Made by a program: the position numbers and the translations under genes. Positions 9,354 to 18,720 of a stretch of DNA of 64,000 bases are shown one piece after another. Each line of letters starts with the position of its first letter. Position 1 is the stretch's first letter. The notes beneath the pieces were generated by a model that was given only the letters and a program-made list of their open reading frames with translations, was not told the origin of the DNA and did not search any database. The stretch is from Aliihoeflea sp. 40Bstr573 (GTDB lineage Bacteria > Pseudomonadota > Alphaproteobacteria > Rhizobiales > Rhizobiaceae), in contig NZ_JAAAMH010000001.1 of NCBI RefSeq assembly GCF_024105655.1, positions 584,287-648,286 on the forward strand, written 5' to 3'.

Positions 9354-10145
9354 ATGAACGCTTTGATCCCCGCCGCCGTATTCGGCGCCGTTGTTGCGCT
9401 TGGCATGGGCGCGGCCGGCTATGTCGCCGGCTCGTCGCAAGCTCCGGACGCGGTCGCGCCGGCGGCTTCGTCCGCCCCCGACCGCGCCGCGGTCGAAGCG
9501 ATCGTGCGCGACTATCTCGTCACCAATCCAGAAATCATGATCGAGGTCCAGCAGGCGCTTGAAGCCCGCCAGGCGGAGACGCAGCGCGTCGCGCAGACCG
9601 AGATCATCCGCTCGGCCGAAAGCCAGATCTTCAACGCAAGTTATGACGGCATCATCGGCAATCCGGATGGCGACGTCACGATCGTCGAGTTCTTCGATTA
9701 CAATTGCGGCTACTGCAAGCGCGCGCTGTCCGACATGGAGGCGCTGGTCGAGCAGGATACGAACCTCCGTTTCGTCCTGAAGGAGTTCCCGATCCTCGGG
9801 CCGGATTCGCAGCGCGCGCATGTCGTCTCCATGGCGTTCCGCAATCTCCTGCCGGAGAATTACGCCGCCTTTCACCGCGACCTCCTCGCCAGCGAGGCGC
9901 GCGTCACGGAAGACGAGGCGATCCTTGCCGCTGTTTCGCACGGTGCTGACGAAGCCGCGCTTCGGCAGGAAATGCAGAACCCCGACATCATCGCTGCCTT
10001 CCAGGAAACCTATGCGCTGGCCGATCAGCTCTCGATCACCGGTACGCCGTCCTATGTCGTTGGCGGCGAAGTCGTGTTCGGCGCCATGGGCCAGGAGGTT
10101 CTGGCGCAGAAAATCGAAGAGGTCCGGGCCGAAAATCCCTCCTAA
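9354..10145 (+). CDS. DsbA-family thiol:disulfide oxidoreductase, membrane-anchored
   Basis: Thioredoxin-fold protein predicted to form or reshuffle disulfides in the periplasm. An N-terminal hydrophobic segment (about 3-27) is a signal anchor. A helical N-terminal stretch (45-95) precedes a DsbA/DSBA-like thioredoxin domain with the active site C118-G-Y-C121 in FFDYNCGYCK. The cis-proline loop GTPSYVVGG is near residue 228. Length is 263 residues. The frame is open from 9288, but ATG 9354 follows GGAAGGAA and starts the hydrophobic segment. It lies in a likely operon with the upstream M48 protease. It resembles the alphaproteobacterial ScsC/COG1651 group more than E. coli DsbA; its exact partner is unknown. 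Confidence 0.87.
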   Translation: MNALIPAAVFGAVVALGMGAAGYVAGSSQAPDAVAPAASSAPDRAAVEAIVRDYLVTNPEIMIEVQQALEARQAETQRVAQTEIIRSAESQIFNASYDGIIGNPDGDVTIVEFFDYNCGYCKRALSDMEALVEQDTNLRFVLKEFPILGPDSQRAHVVSMAFRNLLPENYAAFHRDLLASEARVTEDEAILAAVSHGADEAALRQEMQNPDIIAAFQETYALADQLSITGTPSYVVGGEVVFGAMGQEVLAQKIEEVRAENPS

Positions 10146-10200
10146 TCAAGTTTTCGACATGTTTGTCGCCTGTTGAAGGTGTCGATTGTGTCCGCAGCCT

Positions 10201-10228
10201 TTGCGTCGCGGAACAAGCCGACTATAGA
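10201..10228 (+). promoter_or_regulatory. Candidate promoter for aroQ-accB-accC
   Basis: TTGCGT (10201-10206) and TATAGA (10223-10228) are separated by 16 bp and sit about 40 bases before the aroQ ATG. This is a fair match to the alphaproteobacterial housekeeping sigma promoter. It is in the 124-bp gap after the DsbA-like gene, where I see no clear terminator. Confidence 0.4.
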
Positions 10229-10269
10229 GGGTGCGTCGCGCGAAAAGCGCGCCGCGTGGAAACGTCTGA

Positions 10270-10704
10270 ATGCCCAAGAACATCCTGATCCTCAACGGCC
10301 CCAATCTCAACATGCTCGGCAAGCGCGAGCCCGGCATCTACGGGTCGAAGACGCTCGCCGACATCGAGAGCGATTGTCGCACCGAGGCGCAGAGGCTGGG
10401 ATACGAGATCGATTTCCGCCAGTCCAACCTCGAAGGCGAGTTGGTGACCTGGATTCAGCAAGCACCGGACCTTGCCGCAGGCCTCGTCATCAATCCCGCC
10501 GGATACGGCCACACCTCGATCGCCATGCACGACGCCCTGCGGCTGTTGTCGATGCCGATCGTCGAGGTGCACCTGTCCAACATCCACGCGCGTGAGGAAT
10601 TCCGTCACAAGACCATGGTGGCGCCAGTCGCGACCGGCATGATCTGCGGCTTTGGCCCGATCGGCTACACCTTGGCGCTACAGGCACTTGCCGCCCGGCT
10701 TTGA
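10270..10704 (+). CDS. aroQ: 3-dehydroquinate dehydratase, type II
   Basis: Catalyses the third step of the shikimate pathway, converting 3-dehydroquinate to 3-dehydroshikimate. The 144-residue product starts [17 protein letters not shown], the type II signature, and contains the flexible catalytic lid KREPGIYG (with the active-site Tyr) and [20 protein letters not shown], with the catalytic His, follows. Length equals that of the dodecameric type II enzymes. It lies 31 bases before accB; aroQ-accB-accC is a conserved order in many alphaproteobacteria. Confidence 0.96.
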   Translation: MPKNILILNGPNLNMLGKREPGIYGSKTLADIESDCRTEAQRLGYEIDFRQSNLEGELVTWIQQAPDLAAGLVINPAGYGHTSIAMHDALRLLSMPIVEVHLSNIHAREEFRHKTMVAPVATGMICGFGPIGYTLALQALAARL

Positions 10705-10735
10705 CCGGAGAAAACCAAGAAAAAGGGCGAAATCA

Positions 10736-11209
10736 ATGTCGACGAAGAAAGCCGGCGTAGACCAGCAACTGATCCGCGAACTGGCGGGCATCCTGAACGA
10801 CACCAACCTGTCGGAGATCGAGGTCGAGCAGGACGATCTGCGCATCCGCGTCTCGCGCCAGGCGGCAGCGCCGATCCAGGCCTATGCCCCGGCCTATGCG
10901 CCCGCGCCGGCCAATCACCCCGCGCCCGCCGCCACCGAGGAGCGGCCGGCTGCGACCGGCGCCGCCGATCCCACCAGGAACGCCGTTCCCTCACCGATGG
11001 TCGGCACCGCCTATTTGTCTCCCTCTCCCGGCGCACGTCCCTTCATCGAGGTCGGACAGTCGATCAAGGAAGGCCAGACGCTCCTCATCATCGAGGCGAT
11101 GAAGACGATGAACCAGATTCCGGCGCCGCGTTCCGGCAAGGTCACTGCGATCCTTTGCGAGGACGCGCAGCCGGTCGAGTTCGGAGAGCCACTGGTCGTT
11201 ATCGAATAG
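10736..11209 (+). CDS. accB: Acetyl-CoA carboxylase biotin carboxyl carrier protein
   Basis: Carries the biotin that shuttles carboxylate between biotin carboxylase and carboxyltransferase in the first step of fatty acid synthesis. It has an N-terminal helical part (about 1-45), an Ala/Pro-rich flexible linker (about 50-80), and a C-terminal biotinyl domain with [12 protein letters not shown]123 being the biotinylation site. The frame opens at 10652, but ATG 10736 has an AAGGGCGA ribosome site and begins MSTKKAGVD, normal for the family (157 residues). accC follows 8 bases later. Confidence 0.96.
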   Translation: MSTKKAGVDQQLIRELAGILNDTNLSEIEVEQDDLRIRVSRQAAAPIQAYAPAYAPAPANHPAPAATEERPAATGAADPTRNAVPSPMVGTAYLSPSPGARPFIEVGQSIKEGQTLLIIEAMKTMNQIPAPRSGKVTAILCEDAQPVEFGEPLVVIE

Positions 11210-11217
11210 GAGCGACC

Positions 11218-12561
11218 ATGTTTCAGAAGATCCTCATCGCCAATCGCGGCGAAATCGCGCTTCGCATCCTGCGCGCGGCGAAGGAGCTGGGCATCCAGAC
11301 CGTCGCCGTCCACTCGACGGCCGACGCCAATGCCATGCATGTGCGTCTTGCCGACGAGAGCGTGTGCATCGGCCCGCCGCCCTCGCGCGACAGCTACCTC
11401 AATATCCACCAGATCGTCGCGGCCTGCGAGATCACCGGCGCCGACGCGATCCATCCCGGCTACGGCTTCCTGTCGGAGAACGCCAAGTTCGCCGATATCC
11501 TCGCCGCCCACAACATCACCTTCATCGGCCCCTCGGGCGACCACATCCGCGTGATGGGCGACAAGATCGAGGCCAAGCGCACAGCCAAGCGCCTCGGCAT
11601 TCCGGTCGTTCCCGGCTCTGAAGGCGGCGTGACGGACGAAGGCGAAGCCAAGCGCATTGCCGCCGACATCGGCTATCCCGTCATCATCAAGGCTTCGGCA
11701 GGCGGCGGCGGACGCGGCATGAAGGTGGCCCGCTCGGAGGACGAACTGTCGGTCGCCCTCCAGACCGCACGCTCGGAAGCCGCAGCGGCGTTTGGCGACG
11801 ACGCCGTCTATATCGAAAAGTATCTCGAAAAGCCGCGCCACATCGAGGTGCAGGTGCTCGGAGACGGACGCGGCAATGCCGTGCATCTGGGCGAGCGCGA
11901 CTGCTCGCTGCAGCGCCGCCACCAGAAGGTCTGGGAGGAAGCGACGTCGCCGGCCCTCAACGCCGCCGAACGCTCCAAGATCGGCGAAACCGTCTCGAAG
12001 GCGATCGGCGATCTGGGCTATTCGGGCGCCGGCACGATCGAGTTCCTGTACGAAAACGGCGAGTTCTACTTCATCGAGATGAACACCCGTCTGCAGGTCG
12101 AGCATCCGGTGACGGAGGCGATCACCGGCATCGATCTCGTGCACGAACAGATCCGCGTCGCGTCGGGCAGCGGCCTGTCGGTCACGCAGGACGACATCCG
12201 CTTCAACGGCCACGCCATCGAGTGCCGCATCAATGCCGAGGACGCGCGCACCTTCGTGCCCTCGCCCGGCACGGTGACGACGTTCCACACGCCAGGCGGG
12301 CTCGGCGTGCGCGTCGATTCGGCGGTCTATTCGGGCTACAAGATCCCGCCCTACTATGACAGCCTGATCGGCAAGCTGATCGTCCACGGCCGCAACCGCG
12401 TGGAGTGCATGATGCGCCTTCGCCGCGCGCTCGACGAATTCGTCGTCGACGGCATCAACACCACACTCCCGCTCTTCCGCGACCTCGTCGGCAATCCGGA
12501 CATCGCCAATGGCGATTACGACATCCACTGGCTGGAAAAGTACCTGGCCGGGAACCCCTGA
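11218..12561 (+). CDS. accC: Acetyl-CoA carboxylase biotin carboxylase subunit
   Basis: ATP-dependent carboxylation of biotin on AccB. The 447-residue product begins [18 protein letters not shown] and has the N-terminal biotin carboxylase domain, an ATP-grasp core with the glycine-rich loop [34 protein letters not shown] and [14 protein letters not shown], and the C-terminal domain. ATG 11218 is chosen over the upstream in-frame start at 11155, which lies inside accB. Eight bases separate it from accB, so the two are co-translated. aat follows 13 bases later. Confidence 0.97.
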   Translation: MFQKILIANRGEIALRILRAAKELGIQTVAVHSTADANAMHVRLADESVCIGPPPSRDSYLNIHQIVAACEITGADAIHPGYGFLSENAKFADILAAHNITFIGPSGDHIRVMGDKIEAKRTAKRLGIPVVPGSEGGVTDEGEAKRIAADIGYPVIIKASAGGGGRGMKVARSEDELSVALQTARSEAAAAFGDDAVYIEKYLEKPRHIEVQVLGDGRGNAVHLGERDCSLQRRHQKVWEEATSPALNAAERSKIGETVSKAIGDLGYSGAGTIEFLYENGEFYFIEMNTRLQVEHPVTEAITGIDLVHEQIRVASGSGLSVTQDDIRFNGHAIECRINAEDARTFVPSPGTVTTFHTPGGLGVRVDSAVYSGYKIPPYYDSLIGKLIVHGRNRVECMMRLRRALDEFVVDGINTTLPLFRDLVGNPDIANGDYDIHWLEKYLAGNP

Positions 12562-12574
12562 GAGCCGTGGTGAA

Positions 12575-13189
12575 ATGAGCCGGCCCTTCGCTCCCGGTTT
12601 CACGATCCCGACCGATCTCCTGCTGCGTGCCTACGCGGCAGGAGTATTCCCGATGGCGGAGAATGCAGGCGATCCGGAGATTTTCTGGGTGCGGCCGGAA
12701 ATGCGCGGCATCCTGCCGCTCGACGATTTCCACGTTCCGCGCAGCCTCGCAAAGACCGTCCGCCGATCGCACTTCGAGATCCGCTACGACACGGATTTCG
12801 AAGGCGTCATAGCTGGCTGCGGCGCGGCGCGGCCCGGGCGGCCGAATACGTGGATCAACCTGCCGATACGTGCAGCCTATGCGCGGCTTTTCGCCATCGG
12901 CCACTGCCATACCGTTGAAGCCTGGAAGGACGGCGAACTCGTCGGCGGGCTTTACGGGGTGACGCTCGGACGCGTCTTTTTTGGCGAGAGCATGTTCAGC
13001 CTTGCGCGGGACGCCTCGAAGGTCTGCCTCGTGGCCCTCGTGGAACGCCTGCGCGACAAGGGCTTCGATCTTCTGGATACGCAGTTCACGACTGAGCACC
13101 TGAAGCGTTTCGGTGCAATCGACGTGCCACGGCGCAAATACGAAACGATGCTGGAAAGGGCGCTCGACGGAGAACCCGCGGAATTCTAG
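12575..13189 (+). CDS. aat: Leucyl/phenylalanyl-tRNA-protein transferase
   Basis: N-end rule enzyme that adds Leu or Phe from aminoacyl-tRNA to proteins with N-terminal Arg or Lys, marking them for ClpAP. The 204-residue product shows the family blocks [56 protein letters not shown] and [14 protein letters not shown] (each cited within limits). ATG 12575, after GTGGTGAA, is preferred over the upstream in-frame ATG at 12509 inside accC. Its TAG stop overlaps the stop of the convergent DUF2155 gene in the palindrome CTAG. Confidence 0.95.
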   Translation: MSRPFAPGFTIPTDLLLRAYAAGVFPMAENAGDPEIFWVRPEMRGILPLDDFHVPRSLAKTVRRSHFEIRYDTDFEGVIAGCGAARPGRPNTWINLPIRAAYARLFAIGHCHTVEAWKDGELVGGLYGVTLGRVFFGESMFSLARDASKVCLVALVERLRDKGFDLLDTQFTTEHLKRFGAIDVPRRKYETMLERALDGEPAEF

Positions 13190-13722
13190 CCGGCAGCGGA
13201 CTCAGGCGCCGGCACCTCTGACTCTTGTTTGCAGGCTTTCAGCCACACGTCGTAGACGGCGTGCTCGACGGCGTTGAGACCGGGGCTTTCGGCAAACATC
13301 CAGCCGGAGAAAATGCGCCTGATCTTGCGGTCGAGCGTGATCTCGTCAACCTCGACGAAGCCGTCCGTTCGCGGCTCCTGACCCTCTGCGGACGAATAGC
13401 ACACGCGCGGCGTCACCTGCAGTGCGCCAAACTGTACCGTCTCGTCCACATAAACGTCGAAGGAGATGATGCGGCCGGTGATCTTGTCGATGCCGGAGAA
13501 TTCGGCGACCGGGTTCTTCACGCGCTGGATCGGCACCTCGGTCGGCGCCTCCTCCATCGGCAGGTCCTCGAACGAGCCACCCTCGTTAGGCGCCTCTTCG
13601 TAGATGAATTCGTCGTCCTGCGGCAGGTCGAACTGCAGATCCTGCGCGAACGAACTGCCGGGCACGGCAAGTCCGGTTGCGAAGACAAGTCCCGCAAATG
13701 CGCCCGCCAGTCTAGAATTCAT
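13186..13722 (-). CDS. DUF2155 domain-containing secreted protein
   Basis: Alphaproteobacterial protein of unknown function. It has a signal peptide (cleavage near SSFAQD) and an acidic linker rich in Glu, Pro and Asp. A C-terminal DUF2155 domain (about 75-165) follows, with the two conserved cysteines seen in RVCYSS and WLKACK and the [17 protein letters not shown] block. ATG 13722 is preferred to a start at 13746. DUF2155 genes commonly lie beside aat and the NDUFA12-like gene, as here, and the function is inferred only to be in the envelope. Its TAG shares the CTAG palindrome at 13186-13189 with the aat stop. Confidence 0.88.
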   Translation of the reverse strand: MNSRLAGAFAGLVFATGLAVPGSSFAQDLQFDLPQDDEFIYEEAPNEGGSFEDLPMEEAPTEVPIQRVKNPVAEFSGIDKITGRIISFDVYVDETVQFGALQVTPRVCYSSAEGQEPRTDGFVEVDEITLDRKIRRIFSGWMFAESPGLNAVEHAVYDVWLKACKQESEVPAPESAAG

Positions 13723-13795
13723 GCCTGCAGCCCCGTTCCCTAGCATCGCGTCCTGACCAGCCTATCCGCCGATTGTGGCGATTATGGTCTCGTCG

Positions 13796-14194
13796 TCAGT
13801 TGCCGGGCGTCCAGGCGTCGTAGTCGCCGGTCACGCGCGGGCGCTGCTCCTGCGTGACGACCGACCCTTTCGGCCGGTAGGCAAATCTGGTGCCCGTCAG
13901 GTTCGGCAGATGCGGCCTCTGCCACTCGTGCGGCCGGTAGTGTTCGTCCTTCGGCGGCGTGTCGACGCGGTGATGCATCCAGCCATGCCAGCCGGGCGGG
14001 ATCATGCTGGCTTCCGCATAGTCCTTGTAGATCACCCAGCGGCGCGTGCGTCCCTCGGTGTCGACGCCGCCCTCGTAGTATAGGTTTCCGAACTCGTCCT
14101 CGCCGACCGGCTTGCCATGCCGCCAGGTGTGAAAGCGCGTACCGAGCGTCTGGCCGTTCCACCAGGTGAAGAACTGCGTGAAGAAAGATTTCAT
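13796..14194 (-). CDS. NADH:ubiquinone oxidoreductase 17.2-kDa subunit (NDUFA12-like)
   Basis: Alphaproteobacterial accessory subunit of respiratory complex I, homologous to mitochondrial NDUFA12/B17.2. The protein is about 132 residues and shows FTWWNGQTLGTRFHTWR, DEFGNLYYE, RRWVIYKDYAEAS and PPGWHGWMHH, which are hallmark blocks of the family. The frame allows starts at 14206, 14200 and 14194; 14194 (MKSFFTQFF) agrees with the family N-terminus. It is co-directional with DUF2155, 73 bases downstream. The nuo operon is not in this window. Confidence 0.92.
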   Translation of the reverse strand: MKSFFTQFFTWWNGQTLGTRFHTWRHGKPVGEDEFGNLYYEGGVDTEGRTRRWVIYKDYAEASMIPPGWHGWMHHRVDTPPKDEHYRPHEWQRPHLPNLTGTRFAYRPKGSVVTQEQRPRVTGDYDAWTPGN

Positions 14195-14269
14195 AGACAT
14201 TCGCACATCCGCAACTGGGTGCCCAATCGTTCCCGCCTTATGGCGTTCCGGGCTGTCGATGACAAGGGC

Positions 14270-14770
14270 TCAGTCAGCCCACATGATCGGCCGTTCATAG
14301 ATATCGGCCGCGATCCCGGAGTCGGGCCGTCCGCAGTTCGTCGTTTGTCCAACCTTGGCAAAACCCTGCGCGAGATAGAATGCGACGGCCTTCGCATTCG
14401 CCTCCTCGACTTCGAGCCGAACCTTGTCCGCATCGGGAAAGCAGCCCTCGATCTCGTCGAGCAGCAACGCGCCAATGCCGTGGCCCTGGCTGTCCGGCCG
14501 CACATAAAGTTGGTGCAGCATCACGGTCTTGCCCTCGTCGACGGCCGTCGCAAACGCAACGCCACCGATCGCCGTCCCGTCGTCAGCCAGGAGGAATTCC
14601 GACAAAGGCGTTTCGAGCCGCTCCTCGAGCGCGGGCATCGAATGCCATTCGGCGACGATCTCGTTGACGCGCTCCTCACCATAGATGGCGTCGTAGGTAG
14701 CGTGCCACGTCTCGGCGAGAAGCGCCTGCACCGCCTTGAGGTCACGCTTCGAGACGGTGCGCACGAACAC
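14270..14770 (-). CDS. GNAT-family N-acetyltransferase
   Basis: Acetyl-CoA-dependent acetyltransferase of unknown substrate. The fold is recognisable from an N-terminal acceptor region, then motif A in LYVRPDSQGHGIGALLLDEIE (Q/R-x-x-G-x-G/A acetyl-CoA loop), and AKAVAFYLAQGF. Length 166 residues. The start is GTG 14770, which overlaps the gatB stop by one base (TAGTG), so translation is coupled to gatB. Substrate cannot be inferred. Confidence 0.82.
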   Translation of the reverse strand: MFVRTVSKRDLKAVQALLAETWHATYDAIYGEERVNEIVAEWHSMPALEERLETPLSEFLLADDGTAIGGVAFATAVDEGKTVMLHQLYVRPDSQGHGIGALLLDEIEGCFPDADKVRLEVEEANAKAVAFYLAQGFAKVGQTTNCGRPDSGIAADIYERPIMWAD

Positions 14771-16269
14771 TATTCGATCCCCAGCCGCGCCTTGACGAGG
14801 TCGTTGACAGCCTGCGGATTGGCCTTGCCGCCGGTCGCCTTCATCACCTGGCCGACGAACCAGCCAGCCATGGTCGGCTTGGCGCGCGCCTGCTCGACCT
14901 TGTCGGGATTGGCGGCGATGACGTCGTCGACCGCCTTTTCGATCGCCCCCGTGTCGGTCACCTGCTTCATGCCGCGCGTCTCGACGATCTCGCGCGGATC
15001 GCCGCCTTCGTTCCAGACGATCTCGAAGAGGTCCTTGGCGATCTTGCCCGAAATCATCCCTTCCTTGATCAGCGCGATGATCGCGCCAAGCTGGTCGGGT
15101 GAGACCGGTGATTCGTCGATGTCCTTGCCGGCCTTGTTCAGCGCGCCGAGAAGGTCGTTGATGACCCAGTTGGCGGCGGCCTTGCCATCGCGTCCTTCGG
15201 CAACCTTCTCGAAATAGTCGGCAATCGCCTTGTCCGAGACGAGGATCGACGCGTCGTAAACGGACAGGCCAATGCTTTCGATCAGTCGCGCGCGCTTGTC
15301 GTCCGGCAGTTCGGGCAGATGTGCGGCGAGCGCGTCGACATAGGCCTGGTCGAACTCGAGCGGCAGAAGGTCCGGATCGGGGAAGTAGCGATAGTCATGC
15401 GCCTCTTCCTTGGAGCGCATAGAGCGCGTCTCGCCCTTGGTCGGGTCGAAAAGCCGCGTTTCCTGGTCAATCGAGCCGCCGTCTTCGAGGATCGCGATCT
15501 GGCGCCGGGCCTCCGACTCGATCGCCTGGCCGATGAAACGGATAGAATTGACGTTCTTGATCTCGCAGCGCGTACCGAAAGGTTCGCCCGGGCGACGTAC
15601 GGAGACATTGACGTCGGCGCGTAGCGAGCCCTCGTCCATATTGCCGTCGCAGGTGCCCAGATACCGCATGATGGTGCGCAGCTTGGTCACGTACGCCTTG
15701 GCCTCATCGGCCGAGCGGATATCCGGCTTGGAGACGATCTCCATCAACGCCACGCCTGACCGGTTCAGGTCCACGTAGGACATGGTCGGATGCTGGTCGT
15801 GCAGCGACTTGCCCGCATCCTGTTCGAGGTGAAGCCGCTCGATGCCGACCTCGATCTCCTCGAACTCGCCCTTCTTGTCGGGACCGACGGAGACGAGCAC
15901 CACGCCCTCGCCGACGATCGGCTGCTTGAACTGCGAGATCTGGTAGCCCTGCGGCAGGTCCGGATAGAAGTAGTTCTTCCGGTCGAAGACCGAACGGTGA
16001 TTGATCTGCGCCTTCAGGCCAAGCCCGGTGCGAACCGCCTGCTTGACGCATTCCTCGTTGATGACCGGCAGCATGCCCGGCATGGCCGCGTCGACGAGGC
16101 TGACATTCGAATTGGGGGCTGCACCGAACGTCGTCGACGCACCCGAAAAAAGCTTCGACTGCGACGAAACCTGTGCGTGGATTTCCATGCCGATGATGAT
16201 CTCCCAATCACCGGTAGCCCCGGAAATCAGGCGCTTGGGATCGGGCGTGCGGGTATCAATGAGCGTCAT
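14770..16269 (-). CDS. gatB: Aspartyl/glutamyl-tRNA amidotransferase subunit B
   Basis: Part of GatCAB, which converts Glu-tRNA(Gln) or Asp-tRNA(Asn) into Gln-tRNA(Gln) or Asn-tRNA(Asn). GatB holds the kinase and tRNA-binding activities. The 499-residue product shows [32 protein letters not shown] (in part), [24 protein letters not shown], the middle ELPDDKR region and a C-terminal YqeY-like helical tail ending in NDLVKARLG. gatA and gatC are not nearby, common in alphaproteobacteria. ATG 16269 is the first good start. Confidence 0.97.
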   Translation of the reverse strand: MTLIDTRTPDPKRLISGATGDWEIIIGMEIHAQVSSQSKLFSGASTTFGAAPNSNVSLVDAAMPGMLPVINEECVKQAVRTGLGLKAQINHRSVFDRKNYFYPDLPQGYQISQFKQPIVGEGVVLVSVGPDKKGEFEEIEVGIERLHLEQDAGKSLHDQHPTMSYVDLNRSGVALMEIVSKPDIRSADEAKAYVTKLRTIMRYLGTCDGNMDEGSLRADVNVSVRRPGEPFGTRCEIKNVNSIRFIGQAIESEARRQIAILEDGGSIDQETRLFDPTKGETRSMRSKEEAHDYRYFPDPDLLPLEFDQAYVDALAAHLPELPDDKRARLIESIGLSVYDASILVSDKAIADYFEKVAEGRDGKAAANWVINDLLGALNKAGKDIDESPVSPDQLGAIIALIKEGMISGKIAKDLFEIVWNEGGDPREIVETRGMKQVTDTGAIEKAVDDVIAANPDKVEQARAKPTMAGWFVGQVMKATGGKANPQAVNDLVKARLGIE

Positions 16270-16359
16270 CGTCTGCCTGGCGTTCGCGATGGTCGGAAGT
16301 GTTCCGGTTGGCTAGACCAATCGCGCGCGCGAGGCAAGGTTTTCGCGAGGACGAGCCGG

Positions 16360-16791
16360 TCAGGCCGTCGCGATATAGTGGCGAATCTCGTCAGCTTCGC
16401 GCTCGACGTCCTCGATCCGCTGCTTGACCACGTCGCCGATCGACACGATGCCTGCCAGTCTCCCCTCGCGCTCGACGGGCAGGTGGCGAAAGCGCCCGCG
16501 AGTCATGATCTCCATCACCTGGTTCACCGTGTGGCCTTCCTGGCAGGTCTTCACCCTGGCGGTCATGGCGCTGGAGATGGCCTCGTCGAGAGCGGCCGCG
16601 CCGCGCAGGGCGATCTGGCGAACGATGTCGCGCTCGGAAAGAATGCCGGCGATCTTCGAACCTTCTTTGGTGACCACGACAGCGCCGATCCGCCTTTCGC
16701 TCAGGAGCCGCGCCGCTTGGGCGAGCGTCATCGTCGGCTCGACGGTCACCACGTCGCGTCCCTTGGCGTCAAGAATTGTCTTCACCGTCAT
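16360..16791 (-). CDS. Tandem CBS-domain protein
   Basis: Stand-alone CBS pair (143 residues), a module that usually binds adenosine nucleotides and regulates a partner. The first CBS motif is near residues 8-65 (TVEPTMTLAQAARLLSERRIGAVVV, cited in part; ILSERDIVR) and the second near 75-132 (VNQVMEIMTRGRFRHLPV, GIVSIGDVVK). No catalytic or membrane segment is attached. Its neighbours (gatB and a rhomboid protease) do not reveal the partner. Confidence 0.88.
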   Translation of the reverse strand: MTVKTILDAKGRDVVTVEPTMTLAQAARLLSERRIGAVVVTKEGSKIAGILSERDIVRQIALRGAAALDEAISSAMTARVKTCQEGHTVNQVMEIMTRGRFRHLPVEREGRLAGIVSIGDVVKQRIEDVEREADEIRHYIATA

Positions 16792-16883
16792 GCGCAGACC
16801 TCCTCTATGACATTCACGCCGGCATGGTGCGCCCGGTTCGGGTGCTTTTCAAGCGCCGCCCCATCAAGGGAAATGTCGTGTCG

Positions 16884-17606
16884 TCAGCGGCGGTCGAAAA
16901 GAGCGAGGCCGAAAAATCCTGCCAGGAGGCCGCCGATATGCGCCTCCCAGGCGATCTGTCCGACGCCCGGCGAGGCGAATCCCAGCCCCATCGCCAGGTT
17001 GATGACGAACCAGGTCAGCAGGAACATGAAGGTAATGCGGTGGCGCAGCACCACGCCGACGGGAAGGATCGGCCCGGTGAAGGCTGGCTTGCCCGCAAAG
17101 CGGTCGATCTGGAAGGCAAACCGGGCGGCCGCGCCCATCATGCCCGAAATCGCTCCGGACGCGCCGACAACCGGCGTGGGATCGCCCGAATGCAGGACAT
17201 AGTGAAGGGCAACTGCAGCTAGCGCGGTGAAGAGCCAGAAGGCAATGAAGCGCACCGCTCCGATGCGATGCGCCAGCGGCGAACCGAAGGCTGCCAGCCA
17301 GACCATGTTGACCGCCAGATGCGCGATGCCCCCGTGGAGAAAAGCATAGGTGACAGGTCCGGCATAAGCATAGGCGTCGATAACATACTGCCCCGAATAG
17401 CGGATCGGAATGAAAGCAAAACGCGCAATGACGCCGATATCCTGCTGTTCCGAAAGGACCAGCATCCGAACCGCATGAATGCCCACGCAGATCGCGAGCA
17501 GCGCGACGACGACCGTAGGCAGGTTGAAAACCGGCTCGCGCCGCGGCGGCGGCGTCTCGCGCCACTCGTCGTCGGAATGGGTATGAGTGGGGCGTAGCTG
17601 GTCCAT
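16884..17606 (-). CDS. Rhomboid-family intramembrane serine protease
   Basis: Integral membrane protease that cuts within or next to transmembrane helices. The 240-residue product has about six transmembrane helices. It carries the catalytic serine S150 in GASGAISG, the catalytic histidine H223 in EAHIGGLLAGF, and N100 in the HLAVNM segment that helps form the oxyanion hole. A 28-residue polar N-terminal tail lies on the cytoplasmic side. The frame stays open to 17771, but ATG 17606 (MDQLRPTHTH) gives a standard protein; the upstream part looks non-coding. Substrate unknown. Confidence 0.88.
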   Translation of the reverse strand: MDQLRPTHTHSDDEWRETPPPRREPVFNLPTVVVALLAICVGIHAVRMLVLSEQQDIGVIARFAFIPIRYSGQYVIDAYAYAGPVTYAFLHGGIAHLAVNMVWLAAFGSPLAHRIGAVRFIAFWLFTALAAVALHYVLHSGDPTPVVGASGAISGMMGAAARFAFQIDRFAGKPAFTGPILPVGVVLRHRITFMFLLTWFVINLAMGLGFASPGVGQIAWEAHIGGLLAGFFGLALFDRR

Positions 17607-17813
17607 CGTGCTCTCTCGCGCGTCAGCCCCGACATAGAGCGCCAAACAGCCAGCCGCCAGTGCGTGCGCAAAAAGAAAGCCGCTCGAAGCGATGCTTCGA
17701 ACGGCCAATCGAGCCCCCTGCTCCCGCTGCGCGACCTGAGTTGCGCCGAGGTATTTGCTTCCCGTAGCCAAAAGCTCTCACGGCCTTGAGCTGCTGGCAA
17801 CGTCAATCTTTCA

Positions 17814-17872
17814 TTAACCTTAACGGCCCTCAGAAGCGTTAAGAACTCCTAACGGGGCTGGCACGCCCCCTG
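17814..17872 (+). promoter_or_regulatory. CtrA-like TTAA sites and a -24-like element upstream of the PAS gene
   Basis: Repeated TTAAC words occur at 17814-17825 (TTAACCTTAACG) and TTAA-N7-TAAC at 17839-17853, near the CtrA consensus TTAA-N7-TTAA. They are followed by CTGGCACGCCCCCTGTA (17858-17874). That element matches the -24 half of a sigma-54 promoter but has GT in place of the -12 GC. The sites lie 85-145 bp before the PAS gene and about 210 bp before the divergent rhomboid gene. Functional status is uncertain. Confidence 0.35.
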
Positions 17873-17956
17873 TATCCTTGGCCATGTGATGACCATCTGG
17901 CGATCCGATTCGTCTCGTTTCGGGACGGATCGGCAAGAAACTGGGAGCAGGCACTG

Positions 17957-18571
17957 ATGAAAAAGGAGGGCACGATCGCGATGTTCCGATACTGGGACAT
18001 GCTACGCGCCGGCCGCCCTTCCCCGTTTCGCACGCAGATCGACCCGACGGCGATCAAGGGGCGCCTGCCCGACACCTTCATTCTGGAATTCGACGACTCG
18101 AACGAACTGCGCTTCCGCCTCGCCGGCACGAATATATGCGCTGTCTTCGGACGCGAGTTGCGGCATCTTCCCTTCGCACAGATCTGGCGCGAGGAAGACC
18201 AGGAGGCCGTTGGCGCGCTCGCCAGGGCGACCTTGCTGCAGGAGGCCGTGGTGCTCGCCGAAGCGCGCGGAACCAGCCGCCAGGGGCGCCGGGCGACTTT
18301 CGAGGTCCTTCTTCTGCCGCTCGACGCCGGTCCAGGCCAACCCCGAGCCATCGGCCTTGCAACGCCGGTCGATCGCCCCTTCTGGATGGGCGCGCACGCA
18401 ATCGAGAACCTGCAACTCGATGAAGCGCGGCTGATCGACACCGACGCCCCTCCGGCGCTCGATATCGGCGCGCAGGCGCCCAGCCTTGCGCCAGAAGACC
18501 TCGAACCTGCTGACCGGGAACGCACTCGCCGCGTGCGCCACCTCGTCGTCCTGGACGGCGGACGCAGCTAA
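17957..18571 (+). CDS. Single-domain PAS protein (PAS_5/MopJ-like)
   Basis: Soluble 204-residue protein with one N-terminal PAS-like domain of the alphaproteobacterial PAS_5 type. Seen blocks are RYWDMLRAGRPSPFRTQIDP, FILEFDDSNELRFRLAGTNICAVFGRELR (in part) and FAQIWREEDQEAV. The C-terminal 60 residues are polar and probably disordered. Such proteins lack an output domain and act by binding partners; MopJ of Caulobacter, a family relative, tunes cell-cycle signalling. The link to MopJ is by domain type, not orthology. The CtrA-like sites upstream fit that idea. The PilZ gene follows 150 bases later on the same strand. Confidence 0.72.
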   Translation: MKKEGTIAMFRYWDMLRAGRPSPFRTQIDPTAIKGRLPDTFILEFDDSNELRFRLAGTNICAVFGRELRHLPFAQIWREEDQEAVGALARATLLQEAVVLAEARGTSRQGRRATFEVLLLPLDAGPGQPRAIGLATPVDRPFWMGAHAIENLQLDEARLIDTDAPPALDIGAQAPSLAPEDLEPADRERTRRVRHLVVLDGGRS

Positions 18572-18720
18572 CGGCGCGGCCGGTTCGAAGGTTGGGGGCC
18601 GTGCATCTGTCAACTTGGTGTTCGACCTTTGCAGATTACGCCATGTTAACGACTAAGGCGCTATTTTGACCACCAGTCAGTTGGACACGTCCGACGGAAT
18701 TGGCGGGGCCTGAGACGAAG

